Shown piece after piece: positions 10,832 to 21,191 of a stretch of DNA of 64,000 nucleotides. The stretch's first letter is position 1, and each line of letters opens with the position of its first letter. The stretch is from Lasiosphaeris hirsuta (taxonomy: Eukaryota > Ascomycota > Sordariomycetes > Sordariales > Lasiosphaeriaceae), in NCBI GenBank assembly GCA_030549175.1, contig JAUKUA010000006.1, forward strand, positions 1,736,001-1,800,000. Direction: 5' to 3'. The notes beneath the pieces were generated by a model, which did no database searches, was not told the origin of the DNA, and worked only from the letters and a program-made list of their open reading frames with translations. The position numbers were made by a program, and so were the translations under genes.

Positions 10832-12373
10832 TTATTCCATCCACCGTGGTTGGCGGGTGCTTTTCCCATGCATGAGCTCAATGATTTCGGTAACCTTGGA
10901 ATCATCCCATAGGCTGGCTAGCCCTGGGTCTAAATCAAAGTCGACGCGAATCTGTCCCGACTTATCGTTGTTTGATATAGCCTCGATAAATTGAAGCCAG
11001 CTCCTGCAACCGAATGGGTCTTTAATTTTTCGGGCCTTCTCTGCCCGTCTGTTCGGCGGCGAGAAACATTGGTGGAACGCTCTGTGCCACGCTGTTTCCA
11101 GCGCCAGGACCCGTTGGAACATGGCTTTGCTCCATGCCGGTGTCCTTTCAGCTACGAAGACAGTGCTAATGGCTGTAGATACCATTTTGTCCTCGTAGCA
11201 TTCGACATAGTTGGAGATTGCCGTCGGTAAATCGTCCATGTACTGCGAGCAATGGTGGCCAATTTCCCAATTGGGATCTTCGAACGGCAGCTCATCGGGA
11301 AACCATCCCCATCAGGGCGGCCGCTAAGATGTCAACTCGCCGCTCGATCCGAACATCAGGGTTTTCCTCGCAGAACGGGGCAAGGCCGTGGATATCACGC
11401 GGCCCGGTGATGGCCTTGTTGTGGCGGATATTGAGTTCAAAAAATGAACAGCTGCCGCTGCCGCTGCCGCTGAGAAGCGGTGGACGCGTGCTCCGTTTGC
11501 AATGTCTTGTTCGCACACCTTCGTCAGGTTTCCGGGCAACCCTGGATCCTGGTAAACCGGATTTCGTCGGGAGAGCGCATCGAGCTCCGCGTCAGTCAGG
11601 ATCCGCCAGCTGTCAAGACCATGTTCGTTGTCAAAGATGGCGTCCAGAGGCCGCGCGTCATCGAGGATGGGGACGCCAGGTGGATGAGATGCCAGCCAGC
11701 GGTACTTGCGCCCTCTCCAAAAGTTGTCGATACTATCATCGTCGTTGGGGTACCTTCCAGGTCTGGTCCAAAGGCGACGACGGAAGCGGCTCACCATATC
11801 TTCGCCAAGGTACTGGTTAATCTTCTTCTCCATGGACTCGCTCATCAAGGGCAGAATGCTGGTCAGCATGTCCTTGAATCCATGATCTTTCCCGATGAAC
11901 TTGCTGAAGCGTCGGGCTAGGGGCTCCACGTTTTGGGAGTGCAACGTCTTGAATGTGATGGTGTGTGTCTTGAGTGCGAGACCTCACATCTCGGCGGCAA
12001 CCTGATGGCAGGTGTACATCAGGTTTAAGATCGATTGGATTCTTGCTTGCAGTGAGCAGCTTGCCGGTCTCGAAGCGGAAGATGTAGCCATCTTCGGCAT
12101 CGATCAGGATATAGGAGTGGTAGATGAGGTCTCATATCTCACGGGGGATCGAGAGCAGCCGGAGATCGCTGGGCCTATGGACTCTGATTCTTCCCGCAAT
12201 ACCTCTTTCATGTCTTGCATTTCTTGCCGCAAGGCCCGGATCTCATCGAAAATGCCCTAGGCGCCCTGAATGGCGGGTATGTTGCGGAAGCGTAGGATGT
12301 GTTCGGCTAACACATCGAGATCCGGTTGTGGGAGAGGCGCTTGGACAGCGACGGCGGCGACGGCGTGGTCCAT
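10832..12373 (-). pseudogene. Coiled-coil multicopy-family ORF, broken by a TAG and frameshifts
   Basis: From ATG at 12373 the frame gives MDHAVAAVAVQAPLPQPDL, then a coiled-coil-like stretch with FDEIRALRQEMQDMKEVLRE, interrupted by TAG at 12257-12259. The continuing pieces LIYHSYILIDAEDGYIFRF (near 12130-12075), the 11944-11430 frame (FSKFIGKDHGF, RRRLWTRPGRYPNDDD) and the 11239-10832 frame (YVECYEDKMV, FSPPNRRAEKARKIKDPFGC, ending TRQPRWME) lie in different frames but follow in order. A shift falls near a GCN-repeat (11448-11474), a slippage-prone site. The intended protein would be about 500 residues, soluble. It looks like a lineage-expanded fungal family without known function. I infer the joins; the order of pieces is visible. 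Confidence 0.5.
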
Positions 12374-12574
12374 AATGACCGCTTTGATCTTTGTGGTCGG
12401 AGGTGTGTTTGCGAGACGTTTTTGTTTTTGCACATGCGTCCCCTAGTGTCCCCGCATCGGAGGGGTGGGTGGGCAAAGACGCCTGAAGTTTTACCGACGC
12501 CCTGTCTATCATGTGCAACCGCCGGCAGAAATCCGGGATTCGTCGGCCAAATGCAAGCAGAGCATGCGCGATGC

Positions 12575-12905
12575 TGACTTGTGTAGGGCGAAATGAAGCT
12601 ATTCGCACAAATGCCAACCCATAGCCTCCCTCTGCACGCAGTGGGCTAGCCTGCAGGCAATGCCTCTAATTCCACGCAGTTGATTCAATGACACACAGCC
12701 AATTCAATTGCGCGCGGTCGGCTAGCTTGTGTACAGTGGTGACTTGTGCGTACGAAATGAAGCTATTCACAAATGCCAGCCCATAGCCCTTCGCGCGCAG
12801 TGGGCTGGCCTGCGCACGCGATGCCTTCAATTGCATACAGTCAATTCAATTATACACAGTCGACTTAGTTGCACACAGTCAGTTTCATTACATGCAGTCA
12901 ATTCC
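12575..12905. repeat. Two tandem ~160-bp units with a short inner motif
   Basis: The block GACTTGTG...GAAATGAAGCTATTC...CACAAATGCCA..CCATAGCC recurs at 12578 and 12740. The right part of each unit is itself built of ~15-19-bp motifs of the form CACACAGTCAATTCAATT with drift. No coding role seen. Confidence 0.6.
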
Positions 12906-13645
12906 GTTATGCGCAACGGGGTGTAATTACGTGCAGTACCGTAACGGGAATGTGCGCGGGCACATAAGCGCCATGTTATGGCCTTCACCACCTGAGCGTC
13001 GGGATCATACTGTGGCAGTGGCGGCAGGATGTGCAGCTCAAGCAAAGACGTCGGGTCAGGATATATAGCAGAACTGGACTGCGGGCTGGCTGGTCCATGC
13101 CAAGCTTGCATTATCATGCGGCATCCCTCCCAACAACACGGGACAGCTCCTATTTGTCAATATCGACGGGAAATAAGGAAAGAAAGCAGGGGAGAAAGCC
13201 AGGTGGTGGGCCCGGTTCCCCGATCCACCTCTAACTGTGTGGGCCTGGGGAACCCAGGGAGATCGGGGGGACAATCTGGCGCGAGAGATCGAGTCAGAGA
13301 TGAGACCTGCCTAAACAGGGCAAAAACGCCGAAAACGATTCCCCAGTCGGGGGTGCCCTGGACAAGGTGCCTAGAAAGGAACGCCGCGATCCGCGGCGTG
13401 GCCCAGACTTGGGGAGACCACCCAGCCAGGCGCAAATAATACCGGGAGTGAGACCGTCCGGCTGAGGGGCACTGCGTGGGCGAATGCCTCGGGGAACAGG
13501 TGATGGAGAGTTTGCATCCGCCAACTCTAATAACGGACCAGTACTTTCAGAGCGGCCAGTACCTCCAGAGTTAAGCATCGTCACCTTCATGCCGCTGTGT
13601 TATCAAGTTCCTGTATTCGGCTAGAATGAACCAAAATGCTTCTAC
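12906..13645. other. No convincing gene
   Basis: Open frames at 13029-13439 and neighbours show no domain, no clear introns and no start context. I treat the stretch as intergenic, containing the 3' flank of the minus-strand protease gene. Confidence 0.4.
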
Positions 13646-15631
13646 CTAGGCATCCTCTGCGATGCGAATGTCTGTGATCTGGCTGTTTGAGAACGCTTTG
13701 ATGTCAGCAAAGACATCCTCGATGGGGGTGATATATGCATACGAGCTCGTAGCCTGCTGAGCCATATGTCCTCTAAACAATAGCCCAATTGCTCTCCCCT
13801 CGGTATCAAATACCACTGAGCCTAAATCACCCTTCTTGGCCAGCCAAGGCTCGCCAGGTTCCGGCAAACCGATGTACATGAACTCATTGGAAAGGTATGG
13901 CCGATGTTGAGATTTCATATAGGGCTTGACGTGCGCATCCTCCACGAAGCGCACTCTGGGCTTAATCTGCGAAAAAAGGCCCCCAGTCGCGCCCGTGGTA
14001 GTACCAACCTTGAAAATCGAGCCCCCGTTTGGGATGGATCGAAGGCCGTGGGTCGGTGGCTGCTTGAGAATTCCCCTGGCCCTTGGCTTGCTTGTGATAT
14101 AACCTTTGCTTTCCCAGTCTCCACGGGTAGGAAGGGAATTCTTTCCGATTCGAGCAACACCGGTACCTGTAGGCTTGATCAAGGCCCAGTCGAGACGCCC
14201 GTCATTCACTGTTCTGCGACTGTACCCTGACGCGCAGTAGATGCTACCGAGGTGCTGCTCATTGTTGTCGAAGAATGACTTGATCTCGCTCAAGCACTCT
14301 CTAGATTGAGGTGTGTCAGGGTGGTCGGGATCTTCTTCGATCTCCTCTGTCAAGACTTGGACGGCGAAGCAATGCTTTGCGCGTGTCGGATGCTCAATGT
14401 CTGCCTTCTTTGAAGCGAATCTCGGGTCCATCCCCCTGCGGTCAACGTCCCAGAGGTCTGAATTTTTGACGGGCTCGAGGACGGTCGTCTCGTCGTCCTC
14501 ATTTGTACCAAGCTGAAAGCCATCAAAGGCCGGGCGTACGACATGGTAGTTTGTCAGCGCATACTTCGTCCACTGGGGTTCCCGTATGGTTTTGATTTCG
14601 ATCCAGCATCCCAGGGTCCCGAGACCAGGGACGCGGTTCTCGTCTCCAGAATTGCCAAGTTTAATGTAGCACTCGGGTCCAATATCCTCCCCAAGCCCAG
14701 CAAGCTTCTTGTACTTCCGATCGGTACGGTAGCCGAGGTCCCTCTTTGCCCGCTTTTGCTCATCGGTTATGGGTCTGTTGACCAAAGGGAATTCCGGGTA
14801 GGATTTGTCGGAAGTGTTGTGCTCCATATGAACGTGGAGGTTGTGGGGATAGTGGTTTAGAAGCTGCTGGATTTTGCCTATGACTGGGGGCCATTTGTTC
14901 TCCTCAGATTCGTAGTCGACCGAGATATAGACGGTGAGAGGGTTCGTGTTGTAGTTGGTGGAGAAGCCCAGTTTAAACAAGGCGATACTGGTGACTCTTG
15001 ACTTGGTGGAGGGATAGATATCGAGGATATCAAGGACTTTCTCCGTGATGTGCTGCCAATCCCTGCATAGGGCGTCTGTGAACTCACTAGCTGGAATAGG
15101 AGTGATGCACTTTGCGAGGGTGAGCTCCTTGGCGATCATCTCAACACCAATCCCCACGTCTTCTAGGTATCCCCCGCATGTCAAAGAGTCGACGAATTTC
15201 TTGGTTTTTTTAACAATCTTTTCCCAGATTTGGGGCGAAGACTCGCTCCATTTGGCCATGATAAACAATGTAGGCCGGCCCTCGTTTGGCATTGATCCTG
15301 GGATGTACCGCGAAACGAGCTCGACGCTCAACGGCTCGACGCCTTCGGCTTTGGCGATGATCTTGGCCTGGTCGTTCAGGGAGAAGCCGAGAGCTTCCTG
15401 CACTAGGGCGCAGGCATTACTACCACTAGTTCGTACTGGAAGGGGCGGAAGAGGCGGAGCGCCGACGCGAAACTTGACGTTTGATACGAGGAAGGTGCCG
15501 GCATCGCTGGAGTCGGAGGATGAGTGCTCGGTATAGCGGTACCTCGCTCTCTTGCGGCGCGCGAAGTCGAAAGGATCAGGCTTCCCAGACAGATCGATGA
15601 TGGTCGGGGAGTCAAAAGAGGAGGACGACAT
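13646..15631 (-). CDS. Trypsin-like (PA-clan) serine protease-domain protein, 661 aa
   Basis: ATG at 15631 (context ccaccATGTCG) is preferred over an upstream in-frame ATG because of its context. The uninterrupted frame has an unknown N-terminal region of about 310 residues and then a C-terminal chymotrypsin-fold domain. Its catalytic triad is readable: His in LTNYHVV (residue ~363), Asp in LDWALIKP (~481) and Ser in KGDLGSVVFD (~605), the last matching the GDxGS nucleophile loop. No signal peptide or membrane segment, so it should act inside the cell. Fungal trypsin-like domains of this kind occur as effector domains of NLR-type proteins and as stand-alone proteins; here no NACHT or repeats are attached. 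It lies between repeats and pseudogenes yet is intact and GC-normal. Substrate unknown. Confidence 0.75.
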   Translation of the reverse strand: MSSSSFDSPTIIDLSGKPDPFDFARRKRARYRYTEHSSSDSSDAGTFLVSNVKFRVGAPPLPPLPVRTSGSNACALVQEALGFSLNDQAKIIAKAEGVEPLSVELVSRYIPGSMPNEGRPTLFIMAKWSESSPQIWEKIVKKTKKFVDSLTCGGYLEDVGIGVEMIAKELTLAKCITPIPASEFTDALCRDWQHITEKVLDILDIYPSTKSRVTSIALFKLGFSTNYNTNPLTVYISVDYESEENKWPPVIGKIQQLLNHYPHNLHVHMEHNTSDKSYPEFPLVNRPITDEQKRAKRDLGYRTDRKYKKLAGLGEDIGPECYIKLGNSGDENRVPGLGTLGCWIEIKTIREPQWTKYALTNYHVVRPAFDGFQLGTNEDDETTVLEPVKNSDLWDVDRRGMDPRFASKKADIEHPTRAKHCFAVQVLTEEIEEDPDHPDTPQSRECLSEIKSFFDNNEQHLGSIYCASGYSRRTVNDGRLDWALIKPTGTGVARIGKNSLPTRGDWESKGYITSKPRARGILKQPPTHGLRSIPNGGSIFKVGTTTGATGGLFSQIKPRVRFVEDAHVKPYMKSQHRPYLSNEFMYIGLPEPGEPWLAKKGDLGSVVFDTEGRAIGLLFRGHMAQQATSSYAYITPIEDVFADIKAFSNSQITDIRIAEDA

Positions 15632-15840
15632 GGTGGAAAGTGGGTGAGGAAGGTGGATGGCCGAGTAGATGGATGATGGGGATGGAGGATTCAAGGGTGA
15701 GGGCAGAAGATTGTTATAGCTGCGAAACCGAAGAGATTTTTTTCTTCAAAAAAAAATCCAGAACAAATGGGGCAAATTTTGCAAAAATTTCAATGGAAGC
15801 CACCAAACTTTGAACGTGTTTTCCTCGGTTAACGTGTATG

Positions 15841-16358
15841 TACTTCAGAGCACCAAGTCAGTCTTGGCACCGCGCTAAAACGGTGTGTGCCACACATCCG
15901 GCGATGAAGGAGAGCAGGGAAATTTACGGGTATGGAGATCTCTCGTCATCTCAAAGTTGCGCGGGGAAAAGGAAATATAGGCAAGAATCTCCTGGACCCG
16001 GGCTATCTTTTACAGGTCTTTGCACGATGGTATCTGTGATACGCGTGTCGTGGCTGATGGAAATAGTAATAGGATCCTTGTTTCCCGTCTTTTCCCCTGA
16101 GACGACCGACGAGATTGCTCGATGAACTGACAGAGGAGCAACCACGACGCGCGTATCGTAGATACCATCGTGTAAAGTCCTGGAAAAGATAGCCTAGACC
16201 TAGGAGACTCTGGTAGATATCTTTTTTCTTCTCTGCGTATCTTAAGATTATCGAGATATCTAAGAAAGCTATATCTGGCGGGTTCGCGTTCCTCAGCCCA
16301 GATGTGTAGCACACACTGTTTTAACACGGTGCCAAGACCAACTTGGTGCTCTGTATTA
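15841..16358. mobile_element. Fold-back (hairpin) MITE-like element, ~518 bp
   Basis: The left half (from TACTTCAGAGCACCAAG at 15841) and right half (ending CTTGGTGCTCTGTATTA at 16358) are reverse complements over nearly their whole length, with point differences and a small asymmetric loop near 16080-16130. The outer TA pair could be a TA target duplication as in mariner-type elements. No transposase inside; all short frames are products of the palindrome. It sits in the promoter side of the protease gene, about 210 bp from its start codon. Confidence 0.7.
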
Positions 16359-17069
16359 CCCGGATACTCTCTTCCAGTCGGACGAGTACGAACGTTTGAG
16401 AAGCGAGCACGCCTGTAGTTGCGCTGCGGCGTCTTGCCTGGCCTCTCGGAGCGGTGATAGCGTCGCTTGAAAAGGGGGAACTAGCACAGAAGGGAAGATT
16501 GGATGGCACAAATGTTGGATAGTGTTGGCAAGCTAGGTATTCGGCCGAGACCATCACCTGTGTTTTTGCAAATAGATTGCCAAATACGGCTTGTTGTTCT
16601 TGATTCCTGCCATAGATAGCTGTGAAGGCCAGAAAACATGTAGCGCCCGGCTCAAATCAAATGAACTGAACCAAACAAGCCAATCCCGGCATGAATCCTC
16701 AACCACCGTCACCAAATTCGGGAAGATGTCTAAGATAGGAAGACTTTCCACAAACCTGGCGGCATTAGCGGATCAGTTGGGGGGCGTGCCGAGGGCATAC
16801 CAATTACCAAATGGCCGAGCGAATGAATGGTTCTCACGGGACTACCCGATGCATGATGGCACACCAACACCAACCAAATGAGCAGTATCGACAAGACAAC
16901 GCAAATGCCGGCGTTCTGCATCGATCAATACTCTTGACAGACGTACGAGTTCTGATATCACATCACAGCTCTGAAACATACCTTGGCCATTTGCAGCTGC
17001 CCGCATACCCGCACACATCACGAATCACACCAAGGAGCTCATAGGTCTCATAGCCGGGGGGGCACTTAC
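16359..17069. other. No gene seen
   Basis: Several short overlapping frames on both strands but no domain, intron signals or start context I can support. Confidence 0.35.
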
Positions 17070-17701
17070 ATGACCTGGACTTGGTTCAGCTTCCCAACAC
17101 CGACTGGATTGATAAATGCCATGGCCGTCCCCGCCACATTCCGCAATCAGATTAACTCCATTCACGCTTCTGGCAGCTCGGCCGTCGTGAGTGTTTGGAT
17201 CGCTATCCTCGTTTGCGGCATGTACTTCCGTCTACACGCTCGGGTGAGGAACAACGGGACCCTAGATGTCAGCGATGCCAGCTGCATCATCATGCCCGTC
17301 TGGAATAACAAGGTGTTTCCCAAGGAGTCTCCCTTGATGCTGTTGGACTCGGCCGTCTCAAGGGATCCCCAAATCTCCGGACTCACACACTCGGAGATGG
17401 GGCATAGGCAAGAGTGGTGGTTCTGCCCCTTGGGCTTCGCGCTCCTCGCTGCCTGGGGCTGCGAATATCGCCGTGGGCGTTGTGATACCGGGGCGGCCTC
17501 TTCATCAGCAAAGGCGTGCCAGTAAATCCCAGAAACATCCATGTCCCGTCTGTCGACAACGAGTTGCCGGACAATTCCAATCTGATCAAGACCTTGGTTC
17601 TTGGTGCCCCATCATCCCTGCGCGCCGTGGGGAGCGTGCTGCTGAACGAGGAACTGCTCAGTGAAAAAGGTCCTCGTAGGTCAGCCGGCACCGCGCGCTA
17701 A
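17070..17701 (+). other. Two adjacent unrecognised open frames, probably one decayed gene
   Basis: From ATG at 17070 a frame of about 150 codons opens with MTWTWFSFPTPTG and holds one hydrophobic stretch (AVVSVWIAILVCGMYFRL). It ends at 17525. An overlapping frame continues with GVPVNPRNIHVPSVDNELP and LVLGAPSSLRAVGSVLLNEE to 17701. The second piece looks protein-like (balanced composition, few low-complexity runs). A single shift near 17480-17520 would join them. I do not recognise the family, and the single membrane-like segment may be chance. Confidence 0.25.
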
Positions 17702-17913
17702 GACCGAGGACGGGCAACCCGTCTTTTCCTGCTTTGGAAAATGACAAGTTTAGCCCGGGTGGCCAGAAACAAGGCCTACCACACCGGGGGTCACTGCGGC
17801 TCAGGCTAAAGCAGGACTATACACGCCTACAGAAATTGCTAATGGTAACATTAGCAAGAGACATATGTCTGTAGCAGAGCCCCATCCCTTACTCTCTCAC
17901 CAAGGCGGGCGAC

Positions 17914-18416
17914 AGTAGGATGGACGAGGAAAAGAAAGCAGCCATTGTCATTATTAATATGTTTGACCTGGGTGTTGTCCATCTCATCGAAGGGACCGAG
18001 ATGAACCGCCCATACAATGGTATTACTCTGACCACCCCGAACCACGGCTGGTTTGGGAAATAGAAGATCTTCTTTGAGCGTATAGCAGACAGGCCCCCCC
18101 ACACCTACCACATTGGCACCTTTCTCCCTCCCGCCCCCGCGCGCTCGCTGCCTGTGACGAGGACCTGTTTGTGCATCCCACCATCGACTTGCCGTCGGAA
18201 CGCCTCCTCGCCCTCCACTGTGTCACCGCCCACATCCTCCATCTCTCGGGCGCCGACGACTACATTGACAAGATTCTCCGCGACATGGAGGCTGGGGTCG
18301 TGCGTGGAGACGGGTCGACGGAGCTGCGGGAAGATGCTCGTAAGGCGCAGCCTTTTTTCTCACAATCAATGGTAAGTACCTTGTTCCCTTCTTTATTAAA
18401 CAAGAATATCATCTAA
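17914..18416 (+). pseudogene. C-terminal part of an HNH-associated fungal family protein, broken
   Basis: The frame from 17914 gives MDEEKKAAIVIINMFDLGVV, HLIEGTEMNRPYNGITLT and then stops at 18061. The expected continuation (KIFFERIADRPPHTYHIGTF, then PVTRT) reads on behind the stop, and after one shift at about 18165 resumes with HPTIDLPSERLLALH, HILHLSGADDYIDKILRDME and DGSTEL. This order matches the tail seen in fungal proteins annotated as HNH endonuclease domain-containing, as far as I recall. The HNH motif itself (N-terminal to this) is not found upstream. One stop and one shift break it. Confidence 0.5.
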
Positions 18417-18435
18417 CTACGATACTTGGGCTAGA

Positions 18436-19045
18436 TTCCACCCAACCCTCAACGATTTCAACTTCCCCACCGTTGCGTGTAATAAGATGTTCCGAGATGA
18501 GGCCGCTCACCGCGACCATAGGCTCACCACCCACCATGTCTATATCGCGGGTGAGCCCAGTATCGAGAAGGAACGGACCACGAGTGCAACATAGCTTCAC
18601 CGTGTTCCCGGGGGCGTCCTCGGTCGACGTATGCTGGTCGAGCGGGGCATCATTAATGAAAATGAAGCGACGGTGTCAGCAGTATCACGGAAGGCTGGCA
18701 GCTCTAGGGGTCGAGTATCCCGCCGAAGAGCTGGATAGCCAGCCAAAAGCTACTGATAACGCTGTGTTACGCGATTTTTCCAAACATCAGCTCACCGCCG
18801 AGCTGATAGCCACTCGGGAGGAATGGGCCGCGTGGGAGGTAATGGAGGGGAACATGTTCCGCCTGATCAGCGAAAACGAAGACGGGGACGAGATGGATGC
18901 TGAGGACTCGGGTGAGGTGGATGTCGGGGACTTGGAGATGGATGCCGAGGACCCGGGCGAGATGATGGATGTTGAGGGCTTGGGCGAGGTGGATGCCGGG
19001 ATTTGGAGATGGATGTCTGACTGGTGTCGCAGCCCAGCCATGTAG
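18436..19045 (+). other. Open frame with acidic repeat tail, unrecognised
   Basis: About 190 codons end at 19045. The last 50 residues are a degenerate acidic repeat (MDAEDSGEVDVGDLE, MDAEDPGEMMD) from a ~33-bp tandem. The preceding part is split between two frames: the other frame reads RFHPTLNDFNFPTVACNKMF before a stop, so a shift is likely near 18600. No domain recognised. It could be the tail of the preceding pseudogene region or an independent relic. Confidence 0.3.
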
Positions 19046-19848
19046 GGTCTACTGTGAAATTAGGCTCTGAGAAAATCCATTTATGAAAGACAAATATCTT
19101 TTGTCTTGACAAGGTGTATTTTTGGAAAATACTTCAAAGCCCTTTCCATTCATTTTGCATAGCCTCACCTCCAAAAAATAACTCGGCCAATCTAGTCTGG
19201 CATTCGGATTGTAACCCAAAAACTGGCCAGCCTTCTTCCTCTGCAATTCCCAAGGTGTCCAAACTTCAAAGACGAGGAGGCTTTCTGGCTCGAGTACACA
19301 AATCATTTTGTACTTGAGAGAGTACTCTGTCAAATACCACGTGTATCAACCAGTAAAGGCACAATTGAGAGAGTTGCATGTGTGTTGTATTGATCAAGTG
19401 GCCGCTGCTGTACAGGCCTTCAAGTGCTCTGACTGGCGACTTGGCGCCTTAGCACCACTGCATGCTCGCGGGCAGACCGCGCGCAGCGCTTTGGATTCAA
19501 TTGATCAATTTGACAAGAATTGAATTAATGCGGGGTAGATTACCCCGCTCCACGTGACCTCGTGACCTGACACGACAGAAGCTGTGCTTGCGAAAAATTA
19601 CGCACCTTCAATTCGCTGTAATAACGCGTCGAGGAATGCGACACAAATGTTGAGATGCCGAAATTAAATTCCGAAAATGATCGCCAATCGGATCTCTTGG
19701 CAATGACGCATGAATGTTTTGACTGCAATTTTCGCATTCACAAAACAGCAGCAAATTGGGGGAAAAGCGATGATATTAACTTCCGTGACGCCAAAAAAAA
19801 AAACCACTCCTCCCAAACGTCCTCGTTATTTATTAAATACATCAGACC
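19046..19848. other. No gene seen
   Basis: Intergenic. A GCGGGGTAGATTAC box at 19530-19545 recurs upstream of the next gene at 20590-20605, so the gene at 19849-20433 sits between two short direct copies. Confidence 0.4.
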
Positions 19849-20433
19849 TCATAATTCCCTAGTCCCTTTATTCAGAATCCATCTCCGTATAATACTCTCG
19901 CGCTTAATGGCCAAGGGCACATCGGGTGGGAGATTGATGCCAAGGGCAGGCAAAATGGTGTCGATGACAGCTTCTGCATCTGCACCCCTCCCCAAAAAAT
20001 TAGCACTACACTCTAGAGGAATAAATGACATACCATTCATCGTGTAGAGCTGCTGTTGTGTAGCCGGAAAGTTGGGAATATCGCCTCCATCGCGAATGTC
20101 GACGGGTCGCTGGAGAACAGCGGCGCTGTCGGCTTGAACCAAGCGTGCATTCACAGCAGCGATCTCGAAATTGATTTGCCGGTTTTCGAGAGTGTCGAAG
20201 CGCTGGTTCATTTGCTCGAAGCGCTGGTCCATTTGCTCGAAGCGCTGGTCCATTTGCTCGAAGCGCTGGTTCATTTGCTCGAAGCGCTGGTTCATTTGCT
20301 GTCCCAAGCCCTGGATGGCGGCGAGGACATTTTGCTGGTCCTGAAGAGGCGCGAAATTGGCGGCGAGCTCGGATTGAATGCGGAGTGTTTCAAAGGCTCC
20401 GGCGATGACAGCGGGTAAGGGGAGGGCAGCCAT
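19849..20433 (-). CDS. Heptad-repeat coiled-coil protein, two exons (20433-20034, 19979-19849)
   Basis: ATG at 20433 starts MAALPLPAVIAGAFETL. Residues ~60-95 are five to six copies of the heptad QMNQRFE/QMDQRFE, encoded by 21-bp tandem repeats on DNA, forming a strong coiled coil. The distal part has GDIPNFPATQQQLY and a basic end. A 54-nt intron (19980-20033: GTATGT donor, GCTAAT branch, GTGCAG acceptor) is in frame and free of stops, so either spliced (about 176 aa) or retained (194 aa) forms can be made. The IPNFPAT block marks a small multicopy fungal family without known function. No transmembrane or signal segment. Reading frame intact. Confidence 0.6.
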   Translation of the reverse strand: MAALPLPAVIAGAFETLRIQSELAANFAPLQDQQNVLAAIQGLGQQMNQRFEQMNQRFEQMDQRFEQMDQRFEQMNQRFDTLENRQINFEIAAVNARLVQADSAAVLQRPVDIRDGGDIPNFPATQQQLYTMNGMSFIPLECSANFLGRGADAEAVIDTILPALGINLPPDVPLAIKRESIIRRWILNKGTREL

Positions 20434-21191
20434 TGAAGCGATTGACCGAAAACGATTGTGAGAGAAAATTGGTCGCACCGAGATGGAGGAAAGGGTGGGA
20501 GAATTCGCAGCGAGAGAAAATATTTGGTTGCGAGAATTGGGAAAAAGATGGAGAAGAAAAATGGAAACGCGAGAATTGGATTGAAATGGCGGGGTAGATT
20601 ACAATGTGGGGCTACGCGAGGTGAGCGCTCGCTAATCGACCTCGCTTAAATGATCCCGGCAGTGCGTGCTCGTCGCCCACCTGCTTGAGCATCGATCCCT
20701 GTATTCGAACTAGCTACACAATATTAACACTATATCTATCAATATCTTATAATATAGTATAGTGTTGGTAGGTGATAGTATGGTGGTAGCTGATAGCAGG
20801 TCATAGTAGGTGTAGTAGGTGTAGTAGCTGTCTGTAGTGGCAGGGGTCAACGCGGCCCCGGCAGTACACATTCGTCTTACCCGCTGGAGCATCGATTTAA
20901 TCCCTGCACTCGCATCAGCCACATCAACACCACTGTCCTGGGCTTGCAACGTGGTGTGGTGGCGATTTGGTCACAGTCGCTAGCCAAATCGGCTTCCGCT
21001 TATTCTCTTTCACATCGATGGGCCTTTTCTTATGTAGCTAACTGCCCACACCGTGCGAGACCGCAGATGTGTGCTTAGAGCACGGACCTTTTGGGCTGGG
21101 TGAGCTTGTGTTGTTTGTTGCCTTTGATCGAAACGCTCTCTCTCTTGGTATCTCAAAATCCCTAAGCATGCATCGTTGCCAAAACTCCGAG
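20434..21191. repeat. Intergenic with a TAG/GTAG-type simple repeat
   Basis: At 20700-20850 a simple-sequence tract of TATA/TAGTA and GGTGTAGTA units forms short frames on the minus strand that are not genes. No other feature recognised before the tandem gene array. Confidence 0.4.
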
